A stretch of DNA of 64,000 nt from Streptomyces muensis (GCF_021474425.1 NZ_JAKEIP010000001.1:62001-126000); one strand, 5' to 3'. Counted from the stretch's first letter, positions 9,408-18,769 are shown. The notes: generated by a model from the letters alone, not told the origin. Translations and numbers: made by a program.

Positions 9408-10852
9408 GCACGAGTGTGAAGTCGTACGCCGCGGTCGACCTGGGCGCCTCCAGCGGGCGGGTCATGGTCGGCCGCGTCGGCCCGGACTCGCTGGAGCTGA
9501 CCGAGGCCCACCGCTTCCCGAACCGTCCGGTGCGCGTACCGGAGGGGCTGCGCTGGGACGTGCTCGGGCTGTACGCGGGAGTGCTGGACGGGCTGCGGGC
9601 GGCCGGGCAGGTCGACTCCGTCGGCATCGACAGCTGGGCCGTGGACTACGGGCTGCTGGACGGGGACGGGGCGCTGCTCGGCAACCCCGTGCACTACCGC
9701 GACTCCCGCACGGAGGGGGTCGCGGAGAAGGTGTGGGCGACCGTCCCGGCGGCGGAGCTGTACGCCGCGACCGGGTTGCAGTACGCGCCCTTCAATACGC
9801 TGTACCAGCTGGCGGCAGCCCGAGGCTCCGCTCAACTCTCGTATGCCAAGCGGCTGTTGCTCATCCCGGACCTGCTGACGTACTGGCTCACCGGTGAGCA
9901 GGGCACCGAGCTCACCAACGCCTCCACCACGCAGCTGGTCGATCCGCGGACGCGGGACTGGTCGTACGACATCGCCTCGCGGCTGGGTGTCGACCTGGAC
10001 CTGTTCGCTCCGCTGCGGCAGCCCGGCGACTTCGCGGGGGTGCTGCGCGGTGAGGTGCTGGAGGAGACCGGGCTGAGCGGACCGGTGCCGGTGACGGCGG
10101 TCGGGTCGCACGACACCGCGTCCGCGGTGGCCGCCGTCCCGGCCGACGGGGAGCGGTTCGCGTACATCTGCACCGGCACCTGGTCGCTGGCGGGCCTCGA
10201 GCTGAACGCCCCCGTGCTGACCGAGGAGAGCCGGGCCGCCAACTTCACCAATGAGCTGGGGCTCGACGGCACGGTCCGGTACCTGCGGAACATCATGGGG
10301 CTGTGGCTGCTCCAGGAGTGCGTACGGGCCTGGGGCGAGCCCGATCTGGGCGAGTTGCTGCTCGACGCGTCCAAGGTGCCGGCGCTGCGGTCGGTCGTGG
10401 ACGCGGGGGACGCGGCGTTCCTGGCGCCGGGGCGGATGCCGGAGCGGATCGCCGAGGCGTGCCGTGCCTCGGGGCAGCCAGTGCCCGTCTCGCCTGCCGA
10501 GATCACGCGCTGCATCCTGGACTCGCTCGCCCTCGCCCATCGCAGGGCGATTGCCGACGCCCAGCGGCTGGCGGACCATCCCGTCGACGTCGTGCACGTC
10601 GTCGGGGGCGGTACCCGCAACGCCCTGCTGTGCCAGCTGACCGCCGACGCCTGCGGGCTGCCGGTGGTGGCCGGCCCGACCGAGGCGGCCGCGCTCGGGA
10701 ACGTCCTGGTCCAGGCGCGGACCCACGGGCTGGTCGGCGATCTCGCCGACGGGCGGCGTCTGCTCACCCGTACGCAGCCGCTGACCCGGTACGAGCCGCG
10801 GGGGGACGCGGCGCGCTGGAGCGAGGCGGAGGCCCGGCTCGCCCGAGGGTGA
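9404..10852 (+). CDS. rhaB: L-rhamnulokinase
   Basis: This 482-residue member of the FGGY sugar kinase family has an N-terminal phosphate loop DLGASSGRVMVG, IDSWAVDYGLLD, the GSHDTASAV segment and the C-terminal VVGGGTRNALLCQ nucleotide-binding region. It phosphorylates L-rhamnulose to rhamnulose-1-phosphate for the aldolase encoded just upstream. Its ATG overlaps the aldolase stop by 4 nt, indicating translational coupling. Length and motifs are normal for RhaB. Confidence 0.93.
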   Translation: MSTSVKSYAAVDLGASSGRVMVGRVGPDSLELTEAHRFPNRPVRVPEGLRWDVLGLYAGVLDGLRAAGQVDSVGIDSWAVDYGLLDGDGALLGNPVHYRDSRTEGVAEKVWATVPAAELYAATGLQYAPFNTLYQLAAARGSAQLSYAKRLLLIPDLLTYWLTGEQGTELTNASTTQLVDPRTRDWSYDIASRLGVDLDLFAPLRQPGDFAGVLRGEVLEETGLSGPVPVTAVGSHDTASAVAAVPADGERFAYICTGTWSLAGLELNAPVLTEESRAANFTNELGLDGTVRYLRNIMGLWLLQECVRAWGEPDLGELLLDASKVPALRSVVDAGDAAFLAPGRMPERIAEACRASGQPVPVSPAEITRCILDSLALAHRRAIADAQRLADHPVDVVHVVGGGTRNALLCQLTADACGLPVVAGPTEAAALGNVLVQARTHGLVGDLADGRRLLTRTQPLTRYEPRGDAARWSEAEARLARG

Positions 10853-10887
10853 ACCTCACCCAAGGGTGAAACTCACTCGACGGTGAG
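10847..10887 (+). terminator. Stacked short inverted repeats after the kinase gene
   Basis: GGGTGA and TCACCC (10847-10861), TCACCC and GGGTGA (10856-10869), and CTCAC and GTGAG (10872-10887) form alternative small hairpins that include the rhaB stop codon. They might act as a weak terminator or attenuator before lutABC. No U-tract follows. Confidence 0.35.
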
Positions 10888-10935
10888 CGGGGTCTCCCCC
10901 GGGCCGCGTGTCCGCATTACCCTGCACTCATCCGA

Positions 10936-10945
10936 TGATCGATCA
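10936..10945. promoter_or_regulatory. Candidate operator before lutA
   Basis: TGATCGATCA is a perfect 10-bp palindrome immediately upstream of the lutA Shine-Dalgarno AAGGAG (10948-10953). GntR/FadR-type lactate regulators use ATC/GAT-rich inverted repeats, so this is a reasonable but unproven site for a LutR-like repressor. Confidence 0.3.
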
Positions 10946-10957
10946 CAAGGAGCCGCG

Positions 10958-11713
10958 ATGCGTGTCGCCCTGTTCCTGACCTGTGTCAACGACACGCTCT
11001 ATCCGGACACCGGGCGCGCCGTGGTGAAACTGCTGACCAGGCTGGGCGTCGACGTCGACTTCCCGATGTCCCAGACCTGCTGCGGGCAGGCCCACTACAA
11101 CACTGGCTACCGCCATGAGGCCGAGCCGCTCGCCCGGCATTTCTCCGATGTCTTCGGGGAGTACGAGGCGATCGTCACCCCGTCCGGGTCGTGCGGGGCG
11201 ATGGTGCGCGAGCTGTATCCACGGATGGGCGAGCGGGCCCGTGCCGAGGGCCGCGGGGACACCCTCGCTGCGACCCTGGCACCGGTGGTGCCGAAGACGT
11301 ACGAGCTGACGGAGTTCCTGGTGGACGTGCTGGGGGTGACGGACGTGGGCGCCTACTACCCGCACAAGGTGACGTACCACCCGACCTGTCACGGTCTGCG
11401 CGGGCTGGGCCTCGCCGACCGGCCCCGACGGCTCCTCCAGGCCGTCAAGGGGCTGGAGTTGGTGGAGCTGCCGGGTGCCGAGGAGTGCTGCGGGTTCGGC
11501 GGCACCTTCGCGCTGAAGAACTCCGATGTCTCGGCGGCGATGGGCGCGGACAAGGTGCGCAACGCCGAGGCGACGGGCGCCGACGTGCTGTGCGCGGCGG
11601 ACAACTCCTGCCTGATGCACATCGGCGGGACCATGGCACGGCTGCGCACGGGCATGCGGCCGGTGCACATCGCGGAGATCCTGGCGAGCACGGAGGAGGA
11701 GCCGGCGGCATGA
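10958..11713 (+). CDS. lutA: L-lactate utilization protein A, (Fe-S)-binding CCG-domain protein
   Basis: This 251-residue protein has two cysteine-rich CCG domains, with QTCCGQAHYNTGY near residue 44 and EECCGFGGTFALKN near 175, plus CGAMVRELYP and CLMHIGG. These are heterodisulfide-reductase-type iron-sulfur ligands. With LutB and LutC it forms the cytoplasmic complex that oxidises L-lactate to pyruvate. The start MRVALFLTCVND at 10958 follows AAGGAG by 4 nt; a longer frame beginning at 10883 lacks homology. Its TGA overlaps the lutB ATG. In this context it would remove the L-lactate formed from rhamnose. Confidence 0.9.
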   Translation: MRVALFLTCVNDTLYPDTGRAVVKLLTRLGVDVDFPMSQTCCGQAHYNTGYRHEAEPLARHFSDVFGEYEAIVTPSGSCGAMVRELYPRMGERARAEGRGDTLAATLAPVVPKTYELTEFLVDVLGVTDVGAYYPHKVTYHPTCHGLRGLGLADRPRRLLQAVKGLELVELPGAEECCGFGGTFALKNSDVSAAMGADKVRNAEATGADVLCAADNSCLMHIGGTMARLRTGMRPVHIAEILASTEEEPAA

Positions 11714-13188
11714 GTGGAACGTTCGTCGGGATGCCGGCGTTTCCGAAGGCCGCGCACGAGGCCGTGCACGACACGACCCTGCGCGGCAATCTGCGGCACG
11801 CCACGCACACGATCCGTGGCAAGCGGGCCAAGGCCGTCGCGGAGATGTCCGACTGGGCCGAACTGCGGGAGGCCGGGAAGCGGATCAAGGACCATACGCT
11901 GCGTCATCTCGACCGGTATCTGCTGCAGTTGGAGGAGTCGGTCACGGCGGCGGGCGGCACGGTCCACTGGGCCGCGGACGCCGACGAGGCGAACGAGATC
12001 GTCGCCCATCTCGTCAAGATGACCGGTGAGTCGGAGGTCGTCAAGGTCAAGTCGATGGCCACACAGGAGATCGGGCTCAACGAGGCCCTGGAGGCGGAGG
12101 GCATCCGCGCCTACGAGACCGATCTCGCCGAGCTGATCGTGCAGTTGGGCAAGGACCGCCCCTCGCACATCCTGGTCCCGGCGATCCACCGCAACCGGGG
12201 CGAGATCCGCGACATCTTCAGCAAGGAAATGAGTGAGTGGGGCCGTCCGGCTCCCGAAGGCCTCACGGACACGCCCGCCGAACTCGCGGAGGCGGCCCGC
12301 CTCCACCTGCGCGAGAAGTTCCTGCGGGCCAAGGTCGGCATCTCCGGCGCCAACTTCATGGTCGCCGAGACCGGCACGCTGGTCGTCGTCGAGTCCGAGG
12401 GCAACGGGCGGATGTGTCTGACCCTGCCCGAGACGCTGATCTCCGTCGTCGGCATCGAGAAGATCGTGCCGACCTGGCAGGACCTGGAGGTGTTCCTCCA
12501 GACCCTCCCCCGCTCCTCCACCGCCGAGCGCATGAACCCGTACACCTCGACCTGGACCGGTACCACGGACGAGGACGGTCCGCGAAGCTTCCACCTGGTC
12601 CTGCTCGACAACGGCCGCACCGACACCCTCGCCGACGAGGTCGGCCGCCAGGCCCTGCGCTGCATCCGCTGCTCGGCCTGCCTCAACGTCTGCCCGGTGT
12701 ACGAGCGGGCCGGCGGGCACGCCTACGGCTCGGTCTACCCGGGCCCGATCGGCGCCATCCTCAGTCCTCAACTCCGGGGCGTGTCGAGCGAGATCGACGC
12801 CTCGCTGCCGTACGCGTCGTCGCTGTGCGGCGCCTGCTACGAGGTGTGCCCGGTCGCCATCGACATCCCCGAGGTGCTGGTGCATCTGCGGGAGCGGGTC
12901 GTCGAGGGCGGCCAGGTGACCACGAACGGCAACAAGGTCGTGCTGAAGCCGGCGAAGGGGCATGCCGCCGAGCGGGCCGCGATGCGTGCGGCGCGCTGGG
13001 CGTTCAGCCACCCGGGCGCCCTGCGCACCGGGCAGCGGCTCGCCTCGCGCACCCGCCGTCTGCATCCGCGCACGCTGCCCGGTCCGGGCAAGGCGTGGAG
13101 CGGCACCCGGGATCTGCCGCCGGTGCCAGCGGAGCCGTTCCGGGACTGGTGGCAGCGGACGCAGGGCGGAAAGGGCGGTGCCAAGTGA
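11710..13188 (+). CDS. lutB: L-lactate utilization protein B, iron-sulfur subunit
   Basis: This 492-residue protein has an N-terminal LUD domain (about residues 60-300, with ILVPAIHRNRGEIRD and VAETGTLVVVES). A ferredoxin-like region follows with two 4Fe-4S motifs, CIRCSACLNVCPVY and CGACYEVCP. The C-terminal DUF3390-like segment is present. It is the electron-transfer core of the LutABC lactate dehydrogenase. It is coupled to both neighbours by ATGA (lutA) and GTGA (lutC) overlaps. Confidence 0.92.
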   Translation: MSGTFVGMPAFPKAAHEAVHDTTLRGNLRHATHTIRGKRAKAVAEMSDWAELREAGKRIKDHTLRHLDRYLLQLEESVTAAGGTVHWAADADEANEIVAHLVKMTGESEVVKVKSMATQEIGLNEALEAEGIRAYETDLAELIVQLGKDRPSHILVPAIHRNRGEIRDIFSKEMSEWGRPAPEGLTDTPAELAEAARLHLREKFLRAKVGISGANFMVAETGTLVVVESEGNGRMCLTLPETLISVVGIEKIVPTWQDLEVFLQTLPRSSTAERMNPYTSTWTGTTDEDGPRSFHLVLLDNGRTDTLADEVGRQALRCIRCSACLNVCPVYERAGGHAYGSVYPGPIGAILSPQLRGVSSEIDASLPYASSLCGACYEVCPVAIDIPEVLVHLRERVVEGGQVTTNGNKVVLKPAKGHAAERAAMRAARWAFSHPGALRTGQRLASRTRRLHPRTLPGPGKAWSGTRDLPPVPAEPFRDWWQRTQGGKGGAK

Positions 13189-13838
13189 GCAGCAGGGAAC
13201 GGATCCTGGGCCGGGTGCGGCGGGCGCTGGCCGACGTTCCGGCGACGGAACGCGACGGGACGGCGTACGAGCGGGCGGTGCCGCGGGGCTATCTGCGTGA
13301 GCACGGGGAGCGGAGCGTCGCGGAGACGGTCGAGTTGCTGGCGGAGAACCTGGCGGACTACCGGGCGATCGTGCACCGCTGTACCCCCGCCGACCTCGCG
13401 GCGACGATCGCCGGGATGCTGGCGGCGCGGGGCGCGAAGACGGTGCTGGTGCCGCCGGGGCTGGAGTCCGAATGGCTCGCGGCGGCCGACGCCGAGCGGA
13501 TCGCGGACCGGGCGGAGAGCACCCCGGACGAACTGGACCGGGTCGACAGCGTGGTCACGGCATGTGCGGTGGCCGTCGCCGAGACCGGCACCATCGTCCT
13601 GGACGGCTCCCCCGACCAGGGCCGCCGTCGCATCACACTCGTCCCCGACCACCACATCTGTGTCGTACGGGTCCCCGAGCAGGTCGTGTCATCGGTCCCG
13701 CAGGCCCTCGAACGCCTCGATCCCGCACGCCCGTTGACGTGGATCTCCGGCCCGTCGGCGACCAGCGACATCGAGCTGGACCGTGTCGAGGGGGTGCACG
13801 GCCCGCGCACGCTGGAGGTCGTCCTGGTCGGCGACTGA
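13185..13838 (+). CDS. lutC: L-lactate utilization protein C
   Basis: This 217-residue LUD-domain protein begins VSSRERILGRVRRALAD, typical of LutC. The conserved VAETGTIVLDG and the C-terminal GPSATSDIE segment are present. The GTG at 13185 overlaps the lutB TGA. It is the third component of the L-lactate oxidation complex. The stop lies 21 nt from the stop of the convergent Rieske oxidoreductase gene. Confidence 0.9.
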   Translation: MSSRERILGRVRRALADVPATERDGTAYERAVPRGYLREHGERSVAETVELLAENLADYRAIVHRCTPADLAATIAGMLAARGAKTVLVPPGLESEWLAAADAERIADRAESTPDELDRVDSVVTACAVAVAETGTIVLDGSPDQGRRRITLVPDHHICVVRVPEQVVSSVPQALERLDPARPLTWISGPSATSDIELDRVEGVHGPRTLEVVLVGD

Positions 13839-13859
13839 GTGCGCCGGGAGCGCGTCGGC

Positions 13860-15398
13860 TCAGAGGTCGCGTCGCTCCAACGGCCGTACGGCGGGGCCCT
13901 GGACGACTCGGCCGTCGGGGTCGAAGCGGGAGCCGTGGCACGGGCATTCCCAGGTCCGCTCCGCGCGGTTGAACGCGACCAGGCAGCCCAGGTGCGTGCA
14001 CTTCGCGGAGACGGCGTGCACGGTGCCGCCCTCGTCGCGGTGGACGGCGCAGCGCTTGCCGGCCACGTGGACGATGGCACCGTCGCCGGGGGCGATGTCG
14101 TCCACCGAGCCGGCCGAGGGGCCCGGCAGATGCTGGAGCCGGTCGCCGACGAAGTGACGTGCCACGTCGGCCTGGTGCTTGACGAAGTCCTTGCCCTCGC
14201 GGACGACGGACATCACCCGGCACGGGTCGTACAGCCCGCTCCACGGGTTCTCGCGGCCGGTGATCAGATCGCAGAGCAGCCGGCCCGCCATGATGCCGCT
14301 GCTCAGGCCCCAGCCGCCGAAGCCGGTGGCCACGTGGCAGTGCCTGCTCGCGGGGTGCAGGGGGCCGACGAGCGGGACGGAGTCGGTGGAGTCGTTGTCC
14401 TGGGTGGCCCAGCGGTGGGTGAAGGTGAGCTCGCCGAAGCGGTCCGTCGCCCAGCCGGACAGGTCCTTGAAACGTGCCTCGACATCGCCGCCGGTGCCCG
14501 GCGTGAAGTGCTCGCCGGTGACGATGAGCAGGCGTTTTCCGTCCGCGTAGGGCGCCGTGCGCACCGAGCGGGTGTTCTGCTCGGGGGTGATGTACATGCC
14601 CCGCGGTGCGGTGGCCGCGTCGACGGGGGCGGCGACCACCAGTTCCCGGCGCGTCGAGAGACGGGTGAACAGCAGCGCCCGGTCGAAGATCGGGTAGTGG
14701 GTGGCGACCACGACGGTCTCGGCCCGCACCTTCACGCCGTCCTCGGTCGTCAGCACACAGGGGTCGCCCTCGGAGAGGCCGACCACGCGTGTGTGCTCGT
14801 GCACCTGGCCGCCGAGGCGTTTCAGGTCGGCGACCAACGCCAGCAGGTACTTGCGGGGATGGAACTGCGCCTGCCCCTCGACCCGCACCGCGCCCGCCAC
14901 CGGATACGGCAGGTCGGTGTCGGTCACGTACTCGGCGGCCAGGCCCGCCTCCCGGGCGGCGTCGGCCTCCGCCCGCAGTTCGTCGCTGCGGTCGCCGTCC
15001 TCGGCGTAGGTGTAGGCCGCCGCCTCCTCCCAGTCGCAGTCGATGCCGAGCTCGTCCACGACCTCGGCGACATGCCGGATCGCGTCGGTCTGGGAGGCCG
15101 CGTACAGGTGGGCGCCCTCCTTGCCGCGGGTGCGCCGGAGCCGGTCGTAGATCAGGGTGTGCTGGGCGGTGAGCTTCGCGGTGGTGTGCCCGGTGACACC
15201 GGCGGCGACCCGGTCCGCCTCCAGCAGGGCGACGCCGTGCCCCCGCCGGGCCAGCTCCCAGGCGGTCGCGATCCCGGCGACGCCCGCGCCCACGACGGCG
15301 ACGTCGACCGTGAGATCGCCGCGCGGCGGGGGTGCGAGGTCGCCGGGTGGTGCCGTCTCGATCCAGTACGACGGGTGGGTGCGGGTCGGCTCGTCCAT
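13860..15398 (-). CDS. FAD-dependent oxidoreductase with C-terminal Rieske [2Fe-2S] domain
   Basis: This 512-residue protein begins with a DAO-type FAD domain, with dinucleotide motif VAVVGAGVAGIATAWELA at about residues 33-50. The mid-region FGGWGLSSGIMAG is typical of glycine oxidase/DadA relatives. The last 90 residues are a Rieske domain with CTHLGC and CPCHGSRF, the Cys-His pairs that bind a 2Fe-2S cluster. No signal peptide is apparent, so it is probably cytoplasmic. The family is widespread in actinobacteria but its substrate is unknown. It is divergent from the ABC genes at 15.6 kb. Confidence 0.85.
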   Translation of the reverse strand: MDEPTRTHPSYWIETAPPGDLAPPPRGDLTVDVAVVGAGVAGIATAWELARRGHGVALLEADRVAAGVTGHTTAKLTAQHTLIYDRLRRTRGKEGAHLYAASQTDAIRHVAEVVDELGIDCDWEEAAAYTYAEDGDRSDELRAEADAAREAGLAAEYVTDTDLPYPVAGAVRVEGQAQFHPRKYLLALVADLKRLGGQVHEHTRVVGLSEGDPCVLTTEDGVKVRAETVVVATHYPIFDRALLFTRLSTRRELVVAAPVDAATAPRGMYITPEQNTRSVRTAPYADGKRLLIVTGEHFTPGTGGDVEARFKDLSGWATDRFGELTFTHRWATQDNDSTDSVPLVGPLHPASRHCHVATGFGGWGLSSGIMAGRLLCDLITGRENPWSGLYDPCRVMSVVREGKDFVKHQADVARHFVGDRLQHLPGPSAGSVDDIAPGDGAIVHVAGKRCAVHRDEGGTVHAVSAKCTHLGCLVAFNRAERTWECPCHGSRFDPDGRVVQGPAVRPLERRDL

Positions 15399-15635
15399 GG
15401 CGGCCGAGTTCCCCGCACCGGCTCCGTCACACGAGGGACCGCAGGTCAGGCCGGAGCGCAGATCGAGCGCAGATCACCTGGCGGCGGCCAGGCGGACCGG
15501 ACGTCAGACGGTGGCTCGCGGTGCGGCCAGAGGGTGTTGGCAAGTACACCCGGAATTACGGGTCCTGCGCCCCATGTGGTCGAGGCGTCCGCTCCGTAGC
15601 TTCTTCGCCAGGGCACAGGGAGTGCCGGACGGGGA
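15399..15635. other. Divergent intergenic region, Rieske oxidoreductase / ABC ATPase
   Basis: These 237 nt separate two divergent genes and should carry both promoters. The only repeat noted is GGGTGT (15532-15537) with ACACCC (15546-15551). No convincing -35/-10 pair stands out. Confidence 0.3.
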
Positions 15636-16448
15636 GTGATGAGGATGTTGCGCGCAGGCTCGCGACGGACGCACGGAACGCGACCGACACACGAGAGGGG
15701 ACCGGCGGCCGAGGCGCTCCGGCTGGTCAAGGTCAGCAAGACGTACGGGACGGGCGACGGTGCCGTGACCGCTCTGGACGGGGTGACCTTCGGGCTGGGA
15801 CGGGGCACGTTCACCGCGGTGATGGGGCCTTCGGGCTCCGGGAAGACCACGCTGTTGCACTGCGCGGCCGGTCTGGACCGGCCCGACAGCGGGATCGTGT
15901 GCGTGGACGGCACCGAGCTGACCGGGGGCGGCGAGGCCGAGCTGACGAGGTTCCGGCGTGGTCGGATCGGGTTCGTGTTCCAGCAGTACAACCTGTTGGA
16001 GACGCTCACCGTCGCGCAGAACACGGTGCTGCCGCTCAAGCTCGCCGGGCAGCGCGTCGACCGCGGGCGCGCCAAGGAAGTGCTGGCCTCGGTCGGCCTC
16101 GGCGACCGGCTCGGGCACCGCCCCGGCCAGCTGTCCGGCGGTCAGCGGCAGCGCGTGGCCATCGCCCGCGCGCTCGTGACCGAACCCCGGGTGATCTTCG
16201 CGGACGAGCCGACGGGCGCCCTGGACACCCGTAGCGCACGAGAGGTGCTGCTGTTGCTCCAGCGGGCGGTGCGGGCGCACGGCCGGACCGTGGTGATGGT
16301 GACCCACGACCCCGTCGCCGCCTCCTACGCGGACTCGGTGCTGTTCCTCGCGGACGGCCGGTTGGCGGGCCGGATGGACGCTCCGACGGCGGACGCGGTG
16401 GCCGAACGCCTCGCGCACCTGGGCGACACCGTCACGACGGGGGTGTGA
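15636..16448 (+). CDS. ABC transporter ATP-binding protein, MacB/LolD type
   Basis: Up to 270 residues. It has Walker A GPSGSGKTTL, the Q-loop FVFQQYNLLETLTV, the signature LSGGQRQRVAIARAL, Walker B VIFADEPTGALD and the H-loop VTHDP. These are characteristic of ATPases paired with FtsX/MacB permeases that export lipoproteins, peptides or drugs, or act as antibiotic sensors. The start is uncertain: GTG 15636, ATG 15639 and ATG 15645 are all in frame behind GGGGAG, and 15645 has the best spacing. The permease gene follows after 3 nt. Confidence 0.85.
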   Translation: MMRMLRAGSRRTHGTRPTHERGPAAEALRLVKVSKTYGTGDGAVTALDGVTFGLGRGTFTAVMGPSGSGKTTLLHCAAGLDRPDSGIVCVDGTELTGGGEAELTRFRRGRIGFVFQQYNLLETLTVAQNTVLPLKLAGQRVDRGRAKEVLASVGLGDRLGHRPGQLSGGQRQRVAIARALVTEPRVIFADEPTGALDTRSAREVLLLLQRAVRAHGRTVVMVTHDPVAASYADSVLFLADGRLAGRMDAPTADAVAERLAHLGDTVTTGV

Positions 16449-16451
16449 GCG

Positions 16452-17762
16452 ATGTTCCTGCTGGCCATGCGGTCGATCCGGCACCGTCCCGGACGGTTCC
16501 TCGCGACGCTGCTGTCCGCGTTCCTGGGCGCGGCGATCATCATGACGTTCAACTCGATGCACGACACGGCGGCACAGGACGGCGTGGACTCGACCAGCGC
16601 GGAGACGCTGTCCACCGCGGCGGGCGTCGTCGGCGGCTACGGCACCCTGCTGGTCTTCTTCGCCGTCGCCTCCGCCCTGACGGTCAACGTCCGTCAGCGG
16701 GCCGCCGAGTTGGAGCTGCTGCGCTGCTCGGGGGCGACTGAGGCGCAGCTCAAGCGGATGGTGGTCGGCGAGGCCGTGGCCGTGGCCCTGGTGGGCACGG
16801 CGCTGGCGATCGGGCCGGCGATGCTGGGCGGCCGGGCGCTGCTGGAGGTGTTCCAGGACAGCGGGCAGGTCGCCGAGTCCGTCGACCCCGTCTTCGGGCC
16901 GATCGCGTTCATGACGGGCATCGACATCACGCTGCTCGCGTCGGCGGGCGCCGCCTTCCTCGCCGTACGGCGGGCGACGCGCGGGCAGGAGCGGCGGGGC
17001 GGGGCGCGGAAGTTCCTCGCGTACGCCGCGCTGCTCACCGGGGCCGTGTCGGCCTTGGCCACCTTCGTGTTCTCGGCGACGGACGCGGCCCTGATGGCAC
17101 CGCCCGCCTATGGGGCGATCCTGCTGTCGGTGGGCTTCGCGCTGATGGCACCGCGGCTGCTGGAGGCCGTGCTGGACCGGCTGCCGCTGAGCGGGGCGAT
17201 CGGCTGGCTGGCCGTACGGAATCTGCGGGAGCGGGCCGGTCAGCTGGCCGGGATCCTGATGTCGCTGATCCTGTTCACGGCGGTCGCCACGGCGACGCTC
17301 ACGATGCAGGCGGTGGAGAGCGACGCCGTGGCGGCCTCGGGGCTGACGAAGTCGATCGACGCCAAGAACCTGGAGACGCTCAACTTCACGGTCGTCGGCA
17401 TCATCGTGGTCTTCGTCTGCGTGATGCTGGTCAACTCGCTGTACGCGGCGACCAGTTACCGGGTCCGGGAGTTCGGCCAGCAGCGCCTGGCGGGCGCGAC
17501 CCCGGGTCAGGTGCTGGGGACGGTCGGCATGGAGACCCTGGTCCTGACCGTCACCGGAGTGGTCTTCGGCATGGCGGCCGCCCTGGCCGGGATCGTCCCG
17601 TTCACGATGGTCCGTACGGACGGGGTCCTGCCGGGCGAGGTCTACGGTATCGGGGTCGCGGTGACCGCGGTCGCGGCGGCGGTGACCCTGGGGACGAGCC
17701 TGGCCACGGCGCGGCGGATGCTGCGGACGCCGGCGGTGGGGGCGGTCGCGGTGGCGAGCTGA
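16452..17762 (+). CDS. FtsX-like ABC transporter permease
   Basis: This 436-residue membrane protein begins MFLLAMRSIRHRPGRFL, the usual amphipathic start of these permeases. Two FtsX domains are visible as repeated hydrophobic blocks, near residues 55-180 (with RQRAAELELLRCSGA) and in the C-terminal third (with VREFGQQRLAGATPGQV). It is the partner of the ATPase gene 3 nt upstream. No linked two-component system is visible, so the pair's substrate remains open. Confidence 0.83.
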   Translation: MFLLAMRSIRHRPGRFLATLLSAFLGAAIIMTFNSMHDTAAQDGVDSTSAETLSTAAGVVGGYGTLLVFFAVASALTVNVRQRAAELELLRCSGATEAQLKRMVVGEAVAVALVGTALAIGPAMLGGRALLEVFQDSGQVAESVDPVFGPIAFMTGIDITLLASAGAAFLAVRRATRGQERRGGARKFLAYAALLTGAVSALATFVFSATDAALMAPPAYGAILLSVGFALMAPRLLEAVLDRLPLSGAIGWLAVRNLRERAGQLAGILMSLILFTAVATATLTMQAVESDAVAASGLTKSIDAKNLETLNFTVVGIIVVFVCVMLVNSLYAATSYRVREFGQQRLAGATPGQVLGTVGMETLVLTVTGVVFGMAAALAGIVPFTMVRTDGVLPGEVYGIGVAVTAVAAAVTLGTSLATARRMLRTPAVGAVAVAS

Positions 17763-17781
17763 GGCGCGGGGCCACCGCGCC
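17763..17781 (+). terminator. Hairpin after the ABC permease gene
   Basis: GGCGCGG and CCGCGCC form a 7-bp stem with a 5-nt loop, starting just after the permease stop codon. No T-run follows, which is common for Streptomyces terminators. Confidence 0.45.
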
Positions 17782-17850
17782 ACGGACCGCGAGGAAACCG
17801 ATCGGTACACCACCTTCCGGTGCACGGAAGCTCCGTGACATCATCGGTGA

Positions 17851-17872
17851 ACAAGCGCTTAGATAGTCTTGT
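17851..17872. promoter_or_regulatory. Inverted repeat upstream of the MoxR gene
   Basis: ACAAG and CTTGT flank a 12-nt AT-richer segment, and the embedded AAGCGCTT is an 8-bp palindrome. It lies 40 nt before the MoxR start, where the promoter is expected. Operator or promoter function is inferred from position. Confidence 0.3.
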
Positions 17873-17911
17873 CTGAAAGCGCCGACCGTAGCCACCGAGC
17901 TGGAGGCCCCG

Positions 17912-18769
17912 TTGTTCACTTCCGTCGACGACGTCTCCGCGCGTCTGGCCGAGACCGGCTATCTCGCCTCACCCGCCGTCGCCACGACCGTCTTCCTCGC
18001 CGACCGCCTCGGCAAGCCCCTGCTGGTGGAGGGGCCGGCCGGGGTCGGCAAGACGGAGCTCGCCAAGGCCGTGGCCGAGGTCGCCGGGGCGCGGCTCGTG
18101 CGCCTGCAGTGCTACGAGGGGGTCGACGAGTCCCGGGCGCTGTACGAGTGGAACCACGCCAAGCAGCTGCTGCGGATCAGCGCGGGCCGCGACGAGACGT
18201 GGGACGAGACGCGCACGGACATCTTCAGCGAGGAGTTCCTGCTGACGCGTCCGCTACTGACGGCGATCCGGGGCGACGAGGCCAAGGTGCTGCTGATCGA
18301 CGAGACCGACAAGGCGGACGTCGAGGTGGAGGGCCTGCTCCTGGAGGTGCTCAGCGACTTCCAGGTCACCGTCCCGGAACTGGGCACGATCACCGCGACG
18401 CGGCGCCCGTTCGTCGTCCTCACCTCCAACGCGAGCCGGGAACTGTCCGAGGCGCTGCGCCGCCGCTGTCTGTTCCTGCACATCGGCTTCCCGGACGAGG
18501 AGCTGGAGCGGCGGATCGTACGGCTGAAGGTGCCGGGCCTCGACGAGGCGCTGGCCCGCTCGGTCGTCCGCGTCGTGGGCGCGCTGCGGGCCATGGACCT
18601 GCGCAAGGTCCCGTCGGTCGCCGAGACCATCGACTGGGCGCGCACGCTGCTCGCGCTCGGCGCCGACACGCTGGACGAGACCGTCGTACGGGACACGCTC
18701 GGCGTTCTCCTCAAGCATCAGGACGACGTCCTCAAGGCCTCCGCCAAGCTCGATCTGGAGGCCCTGTGA
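17912..18769 (+). CDS. MoxR-family AAA+ ATPase
   Basis: This 285-residue protein has Walker A GPAGVGKTEL (about residues 40-49), Walker B VLLIDETDK, and the sensor/arginine-finger segment LTSNASRELSEALRRRC. The family acts as a chaperone or co-factor-insertion ATPase together with a VWA-domain protein, as in CoxD/CoxE. The TTG start is supported by GGAGG 6 nt upstream and by the alignment-like start FTSVDDVSARL. The stop overlaps the VWA gene start by GTGA, so the two are made together. Confidence 0.85.
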   Translation: MFTSVDDVSARLAETGYLASPAVATTVFLADRLGKPLLVEGPAGVGKTELAKAVAEVAGARLVRLQCYEGVDESRALYEWNHAKQLLRISAGRDETWDETRTDIFSEEFLLTRPLLTAIRGDEAKVLLIDETDKADVEVEGLLLEVLSDFQVTVPELGTITATRRPFVVLTSNASRELSEALRRRCLFLHIGFPDEELERRIVRLKVPGLDEALARSVVRVVGALRAMDLRKVPSVAETIDWARTLLALGADTLDETVVRDTLGVLLKHQDDVLKASAKLDLEAL

